Assembly: GCF_001429245.1 (NCBI RefSeq)
Contig: NZ_LMJE01000001.1
Location: forward strand, 311,186-375,185
DNA length: 64,000 nt
Direction of reading: 5' to 3'
From: Rhizobium sp. Root274
GTDB taxonomy: Bacteria > Pseudomonadota > Alphaproteobacteria > Rhizobiales > Rhizobiaceae
Under the pieces are notes generated by a model. The model did not search any database and was not told the DNA's origin. It saw only the letters and a list, made by a program, of their open reading frames with translations. Shown here in pieces: positions 29,562 through 37,958 of the stretch; within the stretch, counting starts at the first letter, position 1; each line of letters opens with the position of its first letter. The position numbers were made by a program, and so were the translations under genes.

Positions 29562-29744
29562 TAAGAGCCAAAGAAAACCGGCAGGTGCCGGTGCACAGGA
29601 TTTAGAAAGTTTCGGTTCGGATTGCAAGGCCGCCTTGTCATTGGTCTTCGCTCGGTTTGTGCGGTTGCGCCGTGACGCACTACGCTTCCCCTTGCCGCGA
29701 AAACGATTAGAGTTCGGAACATTCCGTCGACACCCGGGGGTCCG

Positions 29745-32543
29745 ATGTTCGAAATCCTGCCGCTGATTCTGATCGGCATACTCTTCTTCAGCATGCGCGG
29801 CTCGGCCAAGCGCATCGACCGCCTGGAGCAGGAGTTGGGCGCCGTGCGCGAACAATTGCTGCGGCTTGGACAAGGCGAAATGTCGGCGCTACCGGCCGAG
29901 AAGCCTCAAGCAGCAGTGGACGCTGGCGAGGACGCGGCCTCGGCGGATGTATCTGCCGAGATCATCACCGCTCCCGAGGCGATGCCTGTTGATAGCCTCG
30001 GCGAACCTGCGTCCGAAGACGCGCCCGCAATCGCTGCTAGGGCCGGTTTGGACGGGACGGTGTCCTCATCACCCGCAGAATCGGTTGTACCAAAGGCACC
30101 GGCCGAAAGCCTGGAAAACCTCCTCGGTGCTCGCTGGGCAGTTTGGGCCGGCGGTCTAGCACTGGCGCTTGGTGGCGTCTTCCTCGTGCGTTACTCGATC
30201 GAGAGCGGGTTGCTCGGCCCCGGCGTCCGGTTGTCACTCGCTGCGCTCTTCGGGCTCCTACTGATGGCCGCCGGCGAACTGGTTCGGCGCAAGGCGCTGC
30301 CGCAGGCGACAGCCCTTTATGCCAATGCCATGGTGCCCGGCATATTGACGGCCGCCGGTGCTGTTGCCCTTTTCGGTGCGATCTACGCTGCCCACGGGAT
30401 CTACGATTTCATCGGCCCGGCGACGGCCTTCGTGCTTCTGGCGCTCACCGCCTTCGCCGTACTCGGGCTGTCGCTGCTGCATGGCCAGGCGCTGGCAGGG
30501 CTTGGCCTTACCGGCTCGATGCTGACGCCGCTCTTGGTGTCCTCGACCAGCCCCAATCCGTGGACGCTGTTCATCTTCCTCACCGTTGCTCAAGTTGCGA
30601 CTGCGATCGCTTCGCGGATGCGCGGCTGGCAGATCGTCCCGGCACTCGCACAAGTCGGCCTCGGTCTCTGGGCCCTGATCGGCCTCTTCGATCTCGGCGA
30701 TCAGACACCCGTGACCCTTTCTCTGATCGCGATGATCGCTGCCTGGGTCATGATCTGGCCGGGCAATACGGAAGCGGATCTCAATCTTTCGGACGAGCCG
30801 CTGTTGTGGGAGGCCGTGGGGCGCCGCATGGCAACGGGCCGCCTCGGGGTCGACATTACGATGGCGCTGTCTGTGCTCATACCGGCGCTGGCCATGCTGG
30901 CAATCACCGGGCCGACCGCGATCTTTCCGACATTTTGCTTTGCCGCGTTGATCGCCGTGCTCGCGTCTGCCGGTGCGGCGCGCCAGGGCGCCTTCTGGCC
31001 GATGGTGATTGCCGCCGTCGGCGCGGTGTTTGGCGCGCTCGTCGAAACCAATATGATGACGCAGGTGCAGACCGTGCTTGATGGCGTCGGGGTCACCACG
31101 GAGACGGCTGCAGGCCTCGACCGGGTGATCGTGCTGCTCCTCTTCTATTTGGGGGCCATGTTCACCCTGCTCGGGCTTTCCTTCATCCGCCGCCGGGGTG
31201 CGGTGGACACAGTCTTCTCAACCCTCTGGGCGGGACTTGCCGCCGCGATGCCGGTTCTGCTCGCAACCATCAGCTTCGTCTTCTACGGCGTTTACGGGAG
31301 TGACTGGCACCATGGACTTTTCGCACTCGCGACCGGTACCGTGCTGTTGGCCTCAGCGGAATGGCTGGAACGCGCGGGTCTTGGCCGACGCCTGCGCCGC
31401 GCGCGTGATCTGCTGCTCTTCGGCAGCTTCGCCGCCTTTGCGCTCGCTCTCCATACGCTGACGGATGGCCTCGTCACGACACTGCTGCTCGCCGTCCTCG
31501 GCTTCGTCTACCTGATGGCAACACGGCTGCGCCCCTGGAGCGGGCTGCCCTGGATGATGGTGGCAGCCCTTTGCGGCGTGCTCTTCCGCATCGCCTGGGA
31601 TCCGACACTGGTTGGCCCCGATGCCCTCAGCCGCACGCCCTTCTTCAACCAGTTGCTCGCCGGTTACGGCATTCCAGCGCTGCTCGCCCTTCTCTCCGCC
31701 TACGAGCTTCGCCACTGGCCGGGTGCGCGGGTGAAGAACGCGCTGCAGGGGCTGGCAAGCCTGATGGGCCTGCTCGCCATCGCCATCCTCGTCCGCCACG
31801 CGATGAACGGCGGCGTGCTGGATTCGTCTACCCCGACACTCGGCGAGCAGTCGATTTATACGCTGCTGGTGATCGGCCTCTCCGGGATCCTGATGACGCT
31901 TGATCTGAAATCGCCGAGCCCCGTCTTCCGTTATGGCTCGATGGTCGCGGGCGTCATCTCGATGCTGCAGGTGCTGAGCCTGCATCTTGGTGCGCTCAAC
32001 CCCTATTTCAGCGGCGAGGGCACGGGCTCATGGCCCTTCGTCAACCTGCTTTTGATAGGCTACCTGCTACCGGGCCTCGGCTATGCCGGGCTCGCCGTTT
32101 ACGCCCGCGACAAGCGGCCCCTGCCCTATGTCATCCTCCTTGCCGGCTCCGGCGCTCTGCTCGGGTTTGCCTGGGTGACGCTGAGTGTTCGACGCTTCTG
32201 GCAGGGCGAGTTCATTGCCTATTGGAAAGGTTTCGAGCAGGCGGAGACCTACAGCTACTCAGTGGCCTGGCTTGCGATCGGGGTCGGGCTGCTGGCGCTC
32301 GGGTCTCGCTTCGACGCCAGGAGCCTGCGCATCGCCTCGGCCGTTCTCGTGATCCTGACTGTCGCCAAGGTCTTCCTCATCGACATGGCCAATCTCGAAG
32401 GCGTTCTGAGGGCGTTGTCCTTCATCGGCCTGGGCTTCGTGCTGATCGGCATCGGGCTCTTCTATCAGAAGATCCTGAGTTCGAAGGCAAAGACCGCTGA
32501 CGTTGCAGACGCCATGCGGGAGGACGAGGCGACGGGGATCTGA
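29745..32543 (+). CDS. DUF2339 large membrane protein
   Basis: 932 residues. The N-terminus has a hydrophobic helix (LPLILIGILFF) and a coiled segment (KRIDRLEQELGAVREQLLRL), then an acidic Ala/Pro-rich spacer (about 45-125). More than twenty hydrophobic helices run from about residue 130 (LLGARWAVWAGGLALALGGVFLVRYSIE) to the end. This matches the DUF2339 family of inner-membrane proteins of unknown function. The 221 nt upstream contain the nadA operator and probably divergent promoters. Confidence 0.85.
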   Translation: MFEILPLILIGILFFSMRGSAKRIDRLEQELGAVREQLLRLGQGEMSALPAEKPQAAVDAGEDAASADVSAEIITAPEAMPVDSLGEPASEDAPAIAARAGLDGTVSSSPAESVVPKAPAESLENLLGARWAVWAGGLALALGGVFLVRYSIESGLLGPGVRLSLAALFGLLLMAAGELVRRKALPQATALYANAMVPGILTAAGAVALFGAIYAAHGIYDFIGPATAFVLLALTAFAVLGLSLLHGQALAGLGLTGSMLTPLLVSSTSPNPWTLFIFLTVAQVATAIASRMRGWQIVPALAQVGLGLWALIGLFDLGDQTPVTLSLIAMIAAWVMIWPGNTEADLNLSDEPLLWEAVGRRMATGRLGVDITMALSVLIPALAMLAITGPTAIFPTFCFAALIAVLASAGAARQGAFWPMVIAAVGAVFGALVETNMMTQVQTVLDGVGVTTETAAGLDRVIVLLLFYLGAMFTLLGLSFIRRRGAVDTVFSTLWAGLAAAMPVLLATISFVFYGVYGSDWHHGLFALATGTVLLASAEWLERAGLGRRLRRARDLLLFGSFAAFALALHTLTDGLVTTLLLAVLGFVYLMATRLRPWSGLPWMMVAALCGVLFRIAWDPTLVGPDALSRTPFFNQLLAGYGIPALLALLSAYELRHWPGARVKNALQGLASLMGLLAIAILVRHAMNGGVLDSSTPTLGEQSIYTLLVIGLSGILMTLDLKSPSPVFRYGSMVAGVISMLQVLSLHLGALNPYFSGEGTGSWPFVNLLLIGYLLPGLGYAGLAVYARDKRPLPYVILLAGSGALLGFAWVTLSVRRFWQGEFIAYWKGFEQAETYSYSVAWLAIGVGLLALGSRFDARSLRIASAVLVILTVAKVFLIDMANLEGVLRALSFIGLGFVLIGIGLFYQKILSSKAKTADVADAMREDEATGI

Positions 32544-32622
32544 GCTTTCGCGGATTGCGGCGAGGCTGGGAGGCGGGCTAGATGGGTGCCTCGCCTGCCA
32601 GGAATCACCGGGATATTGTGAC

Positions 32623-33276
32623 GTGACCGAACTTCTCACTGCCGAGGCCTTTGCCCCGCATCAGGCACTTGCGGCGCAGCTTCTGGCGCATGCGACCGAA
32701 GGCGACGACGGCTCGCATGACCTTGCGCATATCCACCGGGTGTTTCGCAATGCCATGCGCATCCAGGCCGGCGAAGGCGGGGACGCCGAGGTGCTGGCGG
32801 CGGCCGTTCTGCTGCATGATTGTGTCGCCGTCGAGAAGAATTCGCCGCTTAGATCGCAGGCCTCGCGGCTTGCGGCGGAGAAAGCGTCGAGCATTCTGGC
32901 CGATCTTGGCTGGGCCGAGGACCGGATCGCCCGTGTGGCACATGCCGTGCTGACCCACAGCTTTTCCGCCAATATCCCGCCCGAGACGATCGAGGCCAAG
33001 ATCCTGCAGGATGCCGACAGGCTTGACGCGATCGGCATGGTCGGCGTGGCGCGCTGCTTCTACATTGCCGGGCGTTTGGGCTCTGGCCTCTACCATCCCG
33101 GCGATCCCGGCGCCGAGCATCGGCCGCTCGATGACAGGCGTTATGCGATCGATCACTTTCCGGCCAAACTCTTGAAACTCTCCGACGGGTTCCAGACCGC
33201 GACGGGTCGCGTCCTCGCTCAGGAGCGCCACCAGCGGCTCGAACAGTTCCTTACCCTCTTTCGCGACGAAATCTGA
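32623..33276 (+). CDS. HD-domain phosphohydrolase
   Basis: About 217 residues with the HD metal-binding pattern: DLAHIHRVFRNA, LLHDCVAVEK and ILQDADRLDAIG. This matches the predicted HD superfamily hydrolases like YedJ, substrate unknown. GTG at 32623 is taken as the start because the frame upstream runs into the end of the DUF2339 gene; no convincing ribosome site decides it. The MOSC gene begins 9 nt after its stop. Confidence 0.8.
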   Translation: MTELLTAEAFAPHQALAAQLLAHATEGDDGSHDLAHIHRVFRNAMRIQAGEGGDAEVLAAAVLLHDCVAVEKNSPLRSQASRLAAEKASSILADLGWAEDRIARVAHAVLTHSFSANIPPETIEAKILQDADRLDAIGMVGVARCFYIAGRLGSGLYHPGDPGAEHRPLDDRRYAIDHFPAKLLKLSDGFQTATGRVLAQERHQRLEQFLTLFRDEI

Positions 33277-33285
33277 GGTCACTCC

Positions 33286-34131
33286 ATGCAGGTCACCGGG
33301 CTTTTCATCTATCCGTTTAAGAGCGCCCGGGGCATCACGTTGCCGCAAGCGCAGATCGAGGCCATGGGGCTTGCCGGCGACCGGCGAATGATGCTGGTCG
33401 ACCCGTCAGGGCATTTCATCACCCAGCGTGAACTGCCGGAGCTAGCCCGGCTGGCCGCCATTCCGGGCGCCTCATACTTGACGCTTCGGCTCGATGACGG
33501 GCGGGAAGCCATGGTCGCGCTGCCGCATCCCGAGCAGCGGATGGATGTGGCGATCTGGAAATCGATCGTCAGCGCTGCCGTTGCCGACGAGAGCGTGAAT
33601 GCCAAACTCTCCGACTGGTTCGGACGGCCGGTGAAGTTGGTCTTTATCGATAGCGAGAGCCGCCGCATGGCAAGTGCGGAATGGGCGGGCGAGAATGCGC
33701 CGATGGGTTTTGCCGATGGCTACCAGATCCTCGTCACCACCACCGGGTCGCTGCGCGCGCTCAACGCGGACATGGGTGCCCATGGCGAAGGCTCGGTCGG
33801 CATGGACCGCTTCAGGCCGAACATCGTGCTCGATTGTGACGAGCCTTGGGCGGAAGATCGTTGGACAGGTCTTGAGATCGGCGGCCTCCATTTTGACTTC
33901 GTCAAACCCTGCCCGCGCTGCATCATGACCACGCAGGACCAAGGGACCGGATCACGCGAGGGCGCCAATCCGATGCCCGCCATGGGACGCATCCGCATGT
34001 CCGCCGACCGACGCGTGCCAGGGCCGCTGTTCGGCTGGAACGCGGTCCCGCGCGGCGACGGCGTAGTGTCGGTTGGGGACGCGGTCACGGTGCTTGGTAT
34101 GCGCGAGGGCTGGGCGATCAAGCAGCGGTGA
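33286..34131 (+). CDS. MOSC-domain protein, YcbX/mARC type
   Basis: 281 residues with the MOSC N-terminal beta domain (about 1-125, YPFKSARGI start), followed by the MOSC domain. The molybdenum cofactor is expected at the cysteine segment KPCPRCIMTTQD (C209 and C212). YcbX and mARC proteins reduce N-hydroxylated compounds using this cofactor. No fused ferredoxin domain is present, so electrons would come from a separate partner. Confidence 0.85.
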   Translation: MQVTGLFIYPFKSARGITLPQAQIEAMGLAGDRRMMLVDPSGHFITQRELPELARLAAIPGASYLTLRLDDGREAMVALPHPEQRMDVAIWKSIVSAAVADESVNAKLSDWFGRPVKLVFIDSESRRMASAEWAGENAPMGFADGYQILVTTTGSLRALNADMGAHGEGSVGMDRFRPNIVLDCDEPWAEDRWTGLEIGGLHFDFVKPCPRCIMTTQDQGTGSREGANPMPAMGRIRMSADRRVPGPLFGWNAVPRGDGVVSVGDAVTVLGMREGWAIKQR

Positions 34132-34147
34132 GATTGCGGAGTCGGCT

Positions 34148-34371
34148 GAGCATGCGACGGCCCCTCTCCCCCCTTGCGGGGGAGAAAGCGATTTCGATGA
34201 ATTAGGCGAGCGCAAGCCGCCTAAACATCTGAAATCGCCAGAGAGGGGGTCTGTCGTCGTGCCCGCAGCACCGGTCCCCTCACCAACAAAATCTGAAGTT
34301 TAGGCGGCTTACGCACGCCTAAGCCTTCGATTTTGTAACCTCTCCCACAGGGGGAGAGGTAGGGCATGCTC
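34148..34371. repeat. composite RIME/RPE-type palindromic element, about 224 bp
   Basis: The outer arms GAGCATGC (34148) and GCATGCTC (34364) pair. Two related hairpins lie inside: GCGATTTC at 34188 with GAAATCGC at 34231, and ACAAAATC at 34286 with GATTTTGT at 34329. Both carry an inner AGGCG/CGCCT stem. C-rich and G-rich boxes (CCTCTCC, GGGGGAGA) flank them. The unit looks like two rhizobial palindromic elements nested in an outer one. It occupies most of the 389-nt gap before the MFS gene; the rest holds no gene. Confidence 0.75.
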
Positions 34372-34520
34372 CGTCACGGCCGCATCCAAGCCAGCTTAAG
34401 TGATCGGGTCCCAATCATCGCACCTGACTTTCATCAAATCCCTTGATGAGCAATTCATCAAAAGGCGTTTCTCGTCATGGAATGACTGCACTAATGTGTG
34501 ATCGACAGAGGAGGATTCCC

Positions 34521-35741
34521 ATGACCGTGACCAGCCGCCACCCGATGCCCTGGCTTATCATTCTTGCCGGATCGCTGATTGCGGTGATGACCTTCGGGCC
34601 GCGCTCCGCCATGGGTTTCTTCCAGCTGCCCATGCTCGCCGATCGTGGTTGGGATCGCTCGACTTTCGGCCTCGCCATGGCGTTCCAGAACCTGTTCTGG
34701 GGTGTCAGTCAGCCCTTCTTCGGAGCACTGGCAGACAAGTATGGCACCGGGCGCGTGCTGGTCATGTCCGGCGTGCTTTATGCCGCCGGCCTCTTGATGA
34801 TGGCGCATGCGACGGCGCCGATCTGGCTCTATATGGGCGGCGGCGTGTTGATCGGCACGGCGATCGGCGCCGGTTCGTTCAGCGTCATCCTCTCGGCCTT
34901 CGCCCGCAATGTCACGCCCGAACAGCGCTCGATGGCGTTTGGCATCGGGACGGCGGCCGGGTCTGCCGGCATGTTCCTGTTCGCGCCGCTTAGCCAGGGT
35001 TTCATCTCCGCCTTCGGCTGGTCGGACAGTCTCGTCATCATCGCCGTCATGATGCTGGTCGTGCCGCTCCTCGCCTTCCCCCTGCGGGGCAATGCGCAGT
35101 CGGGCAGCCAGTCCGGCAATCAATACAAGCAGACAGTCGCGGAAGCACTGAAAGAGGCACTGGCGCATAAGAGCTATCTGCTGCTGACCACCGGCTTCTT
35201 TGTCTGCGGCTTCCAGGTCGCCTTCATCACCGCGCATTTCCCGGCCTATCTCGGCGATATCGGCATCGAGGCGCGCTATGCGGTCATCGCCATGGCGCTG
35301 ATCGGCTTCTTCAACATCATCGGTTCGCTTGCCGCCGGCTGGATCGGGCAGCGCTATTCGAAACCCTATTTCCTCGCCTTCATCTATATCGGCCGCTCGA
35401 TCACGGTGACGCTCTTCCTGCTCCTGCCGCAAACGCCGCTGTCCGTGGTGATCTTCGCCGCTGTCATGGGCCTTCTGTGGCTTTCGACCGTGCCGCCGAC
35501 GAACGGGCTGGTCGCGATCATGTTCGGCACGCGCCATCTCGGACTGCTCGGCGGCCTGGTCTTCCTGTCGCACCAGATCGGTTCCTTCCTCGGCGTGTGG
35601 ATGGGCGGTTATCTCTACGACCACTTCGGCACCTATGATCAGGTGTGGTGGTTGGGTGTGGCGCTTGGCATCTTCGCGGCTGTGGTGCATTGGCCGATCC
35701 GCGAAAAAGCGGTCGACCGGCCCGCCATGGCCGTGGCGTAA
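34521..35741 (+). CDS. MFS permease
   Basis: A 406-residue twelve-helix major facilitator protein. The conserved loop 2-3 segment is ALADKYGTGRVLVMSG, and the N-terminal GPRSAMGFFQLP resembles oxalate/formate- and monocarboxylate-type MFS members. The substrate is not assigned. Start 34521 is set by a perfect GAGGAGG box six bases upstream; an ATG at 34443 gives an implausible tail. There is no obvious partner gene. Confidence 0.88.
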   Translation: MTVTSRHPMPWLIILAGSLIAVMTFGPRSAMGFFQLPMLADRGWDRSTFGLAMAFQNLFWGVSQPFFGALADKYGTGRVLVMSGVLYAAGLLMMAHATAPIWLYMGGGVLIGTAIGAGSFSVILSAFARNVTPEQRSMAFGIGTAAGSAGMFLFAPLSQGFISAFGWSDSLVIIAVMMLVVPLLAFPLRGNAQSGSQSGNQYKQTVAEALKEALAHKSYLLLTTGFFVCGFQVAFITAHFPAYLGDIGIEARYAVIAMALIGFFNIIGSLAAGWIGQRYSKPYFLAFIYIGRSITVTLFLLLPQTPLSVVIFAAVMGLLWLSTVPPTNGLVAIMFGTRHLGLLGGLVFLSHQIGSFLGVWMGGYLYDHFGTYDQVWWLGVALGIFAAVVHWPIREKAVDRPAMAVA

Positions 35742-35857
35742 TTTTGCCCAAAGTGAGATCATATTTCGGCATTCCACCTATGCCGGATCAAAATTCCTGC
35801 GTTTTCGCCTAGTGACCACTGTCACAGAAAATTATTTTATTTTTCTCGCTTGGCCCG

Positions 35858-35886
35858 TTGACGGATTCAGGGCCAGCACCTACCTT
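35858..35886 (+). promoter_or_regulatory. possible sigma-70 promoter of the 31-residue small gene
   Basis: TTGACG at 35858-35863 and TACCTT at 35881-35886 are separated by 17 nt. They lie about 80 nt before a small ORF with a strong ribosome site. Confidence 0.45.
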
Positions 35887-35923
35887 GTCGATGCTGGTTC
35901 GGACACTGACGACGAACCATGAC

Positions 35924-35944
35924 TGGCCTCCGGCTTGGAGGCCA
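35924..35944 (+). promoter_or_regulatory. leader hairpin before the small gene
   Basis: TGGCCTCC (35924-35931) and GGAGGCCA (35937-35944) form a perfect eight-pair stem 12 nt before the GGAGG ribosome site. The CCTCC of the left arm could pair instead with that ribosome site, so two alternative structures are possible. Confidence 0.5.
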
Positions 35945-35968
35945 CAGCCAAAGAAGGAGGTCAGCGAA

Positions 35969-36064
35969 ATGCAAGTTGTATTTCTTGATGCCATCCGATC
36001 CTGGCAGACGACCCCGTGCCTCGTGATGGTGAAACGCCATTACGCCTGCTCCTGTCGAATGTGA
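35969..36064 (+). CDS. 31-residue small protein
   Basis: ATG at 35969 is preceded by AAGGAGGT seven bases away, one of the strongest ribosome sites in the window. The product starts MQVVFLDAIRSW and ends HYACSCRM, with three cysteines and a basic middle. No family is recognised. A promoter-like pair and a hairpin lie upstream. The strong translation signals are the main support; its role is unknown. Confidence 0.5.
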   Translation: MQVVFLDAIRSWQTTPCLVMVKRHYACSCRM

Positions 36065-36142
36065 CGCAGCGCAAAGACTGATCACCACAAACGACTATTG
36101 AAACAGCGCCGTGCATCGTGTGCACGAGCGGGGACATTCGTT

Positions 36143-36397
36143 ATGAAGAAGCAAGTCATCGAATATGCCGGGATTCCGGTTGGAATCACCATTCCCGACG
36201 GAGATCGGGTCAAGTTCATCGCCGTCAAATATCCGGTCATCGATCTGGACGGCGGTAGCTATCGCAATATCAGCGAACTGCAGGCCGCGATTCATCAGCA
36301 CATGGCGAAATCGTCGCCGGAGGATCAGGCCGTGTTTCTCGGTGCGGCCAATTCGCCGGTGGCTTCCAGCGCCCGCAGGGTCTTCAACGCCGCCTGA
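36143..36397 (+). CDS. 84-residue hypothetical protein overlapping recO
   Basis: An ORF starting ATG at 36143 ([15 protein letters not shown]). The first half reads like a small beta-rich domain ([18 protein letters not shown]), the second like a helix. Its last 73 nt overlap the end of recO on the opposite strand. No family is recognised. The ribosome site is weak (GGGGAC at some distance). It may be real, but the overlap lowers confidence. Confidence 0.5.
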   Translation: MKKQVIEYAGIPVGITIPDGDRVKFIAVKYPVIDLDGGSYRNISELQAAIHQHMAKSSPEDQAVFLGAANSPVASSARRVFNAA

Positions 36398-37098
36398 CAA
36401 AAGCCCTCCCGTGCCGCGCCCGCTTCCAGCCCGCGCGGCACGTAGACATGGCGGTCAAGGAAGTATCCGGTGAGCCGGAAGGCGGCGGCCAGGCTTTCGG
36501 GATCTGCCCCTCGCCTGCTTCCAGATGAAAGAAAATCCGGGAGTGCCAGCATCTTGTCGGCCCAGGGCGCGCCCGCCGCCCGGCTGACGGCACGGCCGGA
36601 TTTCGGCGAGACGAAAGCCAGATCCTCGCGCAGGCCAGTCGCCGCGCATTCTTCGAGATCCAGTCCGAAGCCCAGATCGTTCAGGAGCGCCAGTTCGAAG
36701 CGGACGAAGAGTTCTCCAGCCGTCCCAGGCTCTTCCAGATGATCGAGGATCACGTCGAGTGCTTCGAAGAGATGCGGATGCGGATCACGCTCAGGCAGGA
36801 GGCGCAAGAGCGATCCGAGCGCCTGAACGCCGTAGACGGCGGTCGCACTCTCCATCAGCCGCCCAGCGCGCAATGCCAGTGGCTCCACCTTGTACTCACC
36901 GAGATGTTCGTCGAGCCGTGCGCGCCAGGTCACCTCCAGCCGGTTCCCCGGCTGCAGCACCGGCTGCATGCTGCGCGATCGACCTGAACGGACCATGCCC
37001 AGATGGCGGCCGCGGGTACGGGTCATCATCTCGGCAATGACGCTGGTTTCGCCATGCCGGCGCACACCGAGCAGAATTGCTTCGTCCGTCCATTGCAT
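36325..37098 (-). CDS. recO: DNA repair protein RecO
   Basis: A 257-residue recombination mediator. The N-terminal OB fold begins [17 protein letters not shown], and the body has the helical [22 protein letters not shown] and [19 protein letters not shown] segments. RecO loads RecA on SSB-coated DNA with RecR. The zinc cysteines of some RecO proteins are only partly present, as is common in rhizobia. In this group recO often lies with era and rnc; here TetR and AbrB-type genes sit between. Confidence 0.9.
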   Translation of the reverse strand: MQWTDEAILLGVRRHGETSVIAEMMTRTRGRHLGMVRSGRSRSMQPVLQPGNRLEVTWRARLDEHLGEYKVEPLALRAGRLMESATAVYGVQALGSLLRLLPERDPHPHLFEALDVILDHLEEPGTAGELFVRFELALLNDLGFGLDLEECAATGLREDLAFVSPKSGRAVSRAAGAPWADKMLALPDFLSSGSRRGADPESLAAAFRLTGYFLDRHVYVPRGLEAGAAREGFCQAALKTLRALEATGELAAPRNTA

Positions 37099-37152
37099 AA
37101 GTGCAGTCTAGCGCAGCCTGAGCCCTAGGGACAACCGATTCGGCCCGCGACT

Positions 37153-37851
37153 TCAGAAATCGCCAAGGTAGCGGCGGACCCAGCCGCGCCACTGCGCCAA
37201 AGCTTCGGTCTTGCCCGGATACCGTTTCTCTTCATGCAGTTGCGCCAGAGACTTCATTGCCTGCAGCAGGACGACGGCCATCGCCTGGCGCTCGTCGTCA
37301 CCCAGGTTCGGGCGCCAGGTGGCAAGGCATTCGGCAATGTGGCGGCGCAGGCTTTCACGCAGGACGCCGGGGCGAACGCCCGGCTGCTCCCAGCGCGCAT
37401 CGAGCAGGCTGAGCGCCAGGCTCCGCTCAGCCGAATGAGCGACGAAGACATCCAGCAGCCGATCGGCAAGGCCCGCGCCATCCATCTCTGCCGCCTGCTC
37501 GCGGATCTTGTCGAGCGCTGCCGTCACATGTTCGCCGTAACGGGCGACAAGGGCGTCCGCCAGCACGTCCTTGTTGGGAAAGAACTGGTAGAGCGAGCCG
37601 ATCGGGGCGCCGGCACGGGCCGCGATCTCCGTCATGGTCGCAGCCTTGTAGCCCTGCTCGGCAAAGACGCTGGCACCGGCATCCAACAAGCGGGCAACGC
37701 GCGCGATGCCACGCTGGCGCTTCGGCTCCTTGGCGACGGGCGCAGCCGTTGCCTTCGGCGGCGCGGACGGCGCGGCGATTGCTGCGGCCTGCGCCGCCTG
37801 GGATACATCGGATGCTATCGGCAAACTTGACTTTTGCGAGGGCATGCTCAT
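37153..37851 (-). CDS. TetR-family regulator
   Basis: About 232 residues with a long Ala/Pro/Lys-rich N-terminal tail (about 1-45), then a TetR helix-turn-helix (ATMTEIAARAGAPIGSLYQFFPNKDVLADAL, about residues 70-100) and a ligand domain. The start is set at 37851, with 37845 as alternative. It is divergent from the AbrB-type membrane gene, and an inverted repeat sits between them, so it probably controls that gene. The ligand is unknown. Confidence 0.85.
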   Translation of the reverse strand: MSMPSQKSSLPIASDVSQAAQAAAIAAPSAPPKATAAPVAKEPKRQRGIARVARLLDAGASVFAEQGYKAATMTEIAARAGAPIGSLYQFFPNKDVLADALVARYGEHVTAALDKIREQAAEMDGAGLADRLLDVFVAHSAERSLALSLLDARWEQPGVRPGVLRESLRRHIAECLATWRPNLGDDERQAMAVVLLQAMKSLAQLHEEKRYPGKTEALAQWRGWVRRYLGDF

Positions 37852-37863
37852 AAAACTCGTTTG

Positions 37864-37877
37864 TGAGGTCAACCTCA
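37864..37877. promoter_or_regulatory. inverted-repeat operator between tetR and the AbrB-type gene
   Basis: TGAGGT and ACCTCA surround a two-base spacer, giving a perfect six-base inverted repeat just upstream of the tetR start. It is a plausible autoregulatory operator shared with the divergent transporter-like gene. Confidence 0.5.
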
Positions 37878-37958
37878 TTTATTTTACGAATTTGCGCTTT
37901 CGTCCAGTGCTTATCCCATGCTTGGCGCTGGGAGCGCGGGCGAGACCGGGAGAGGCCC

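Noticed and set aside
34491..35777. 428-residue ORF antisense to the MFS gene
   Set aside because: Histidine/arginine/glutamate-rich shadow of a membrane gene; the sense frame has twelve helices and a perfect ribosome site.
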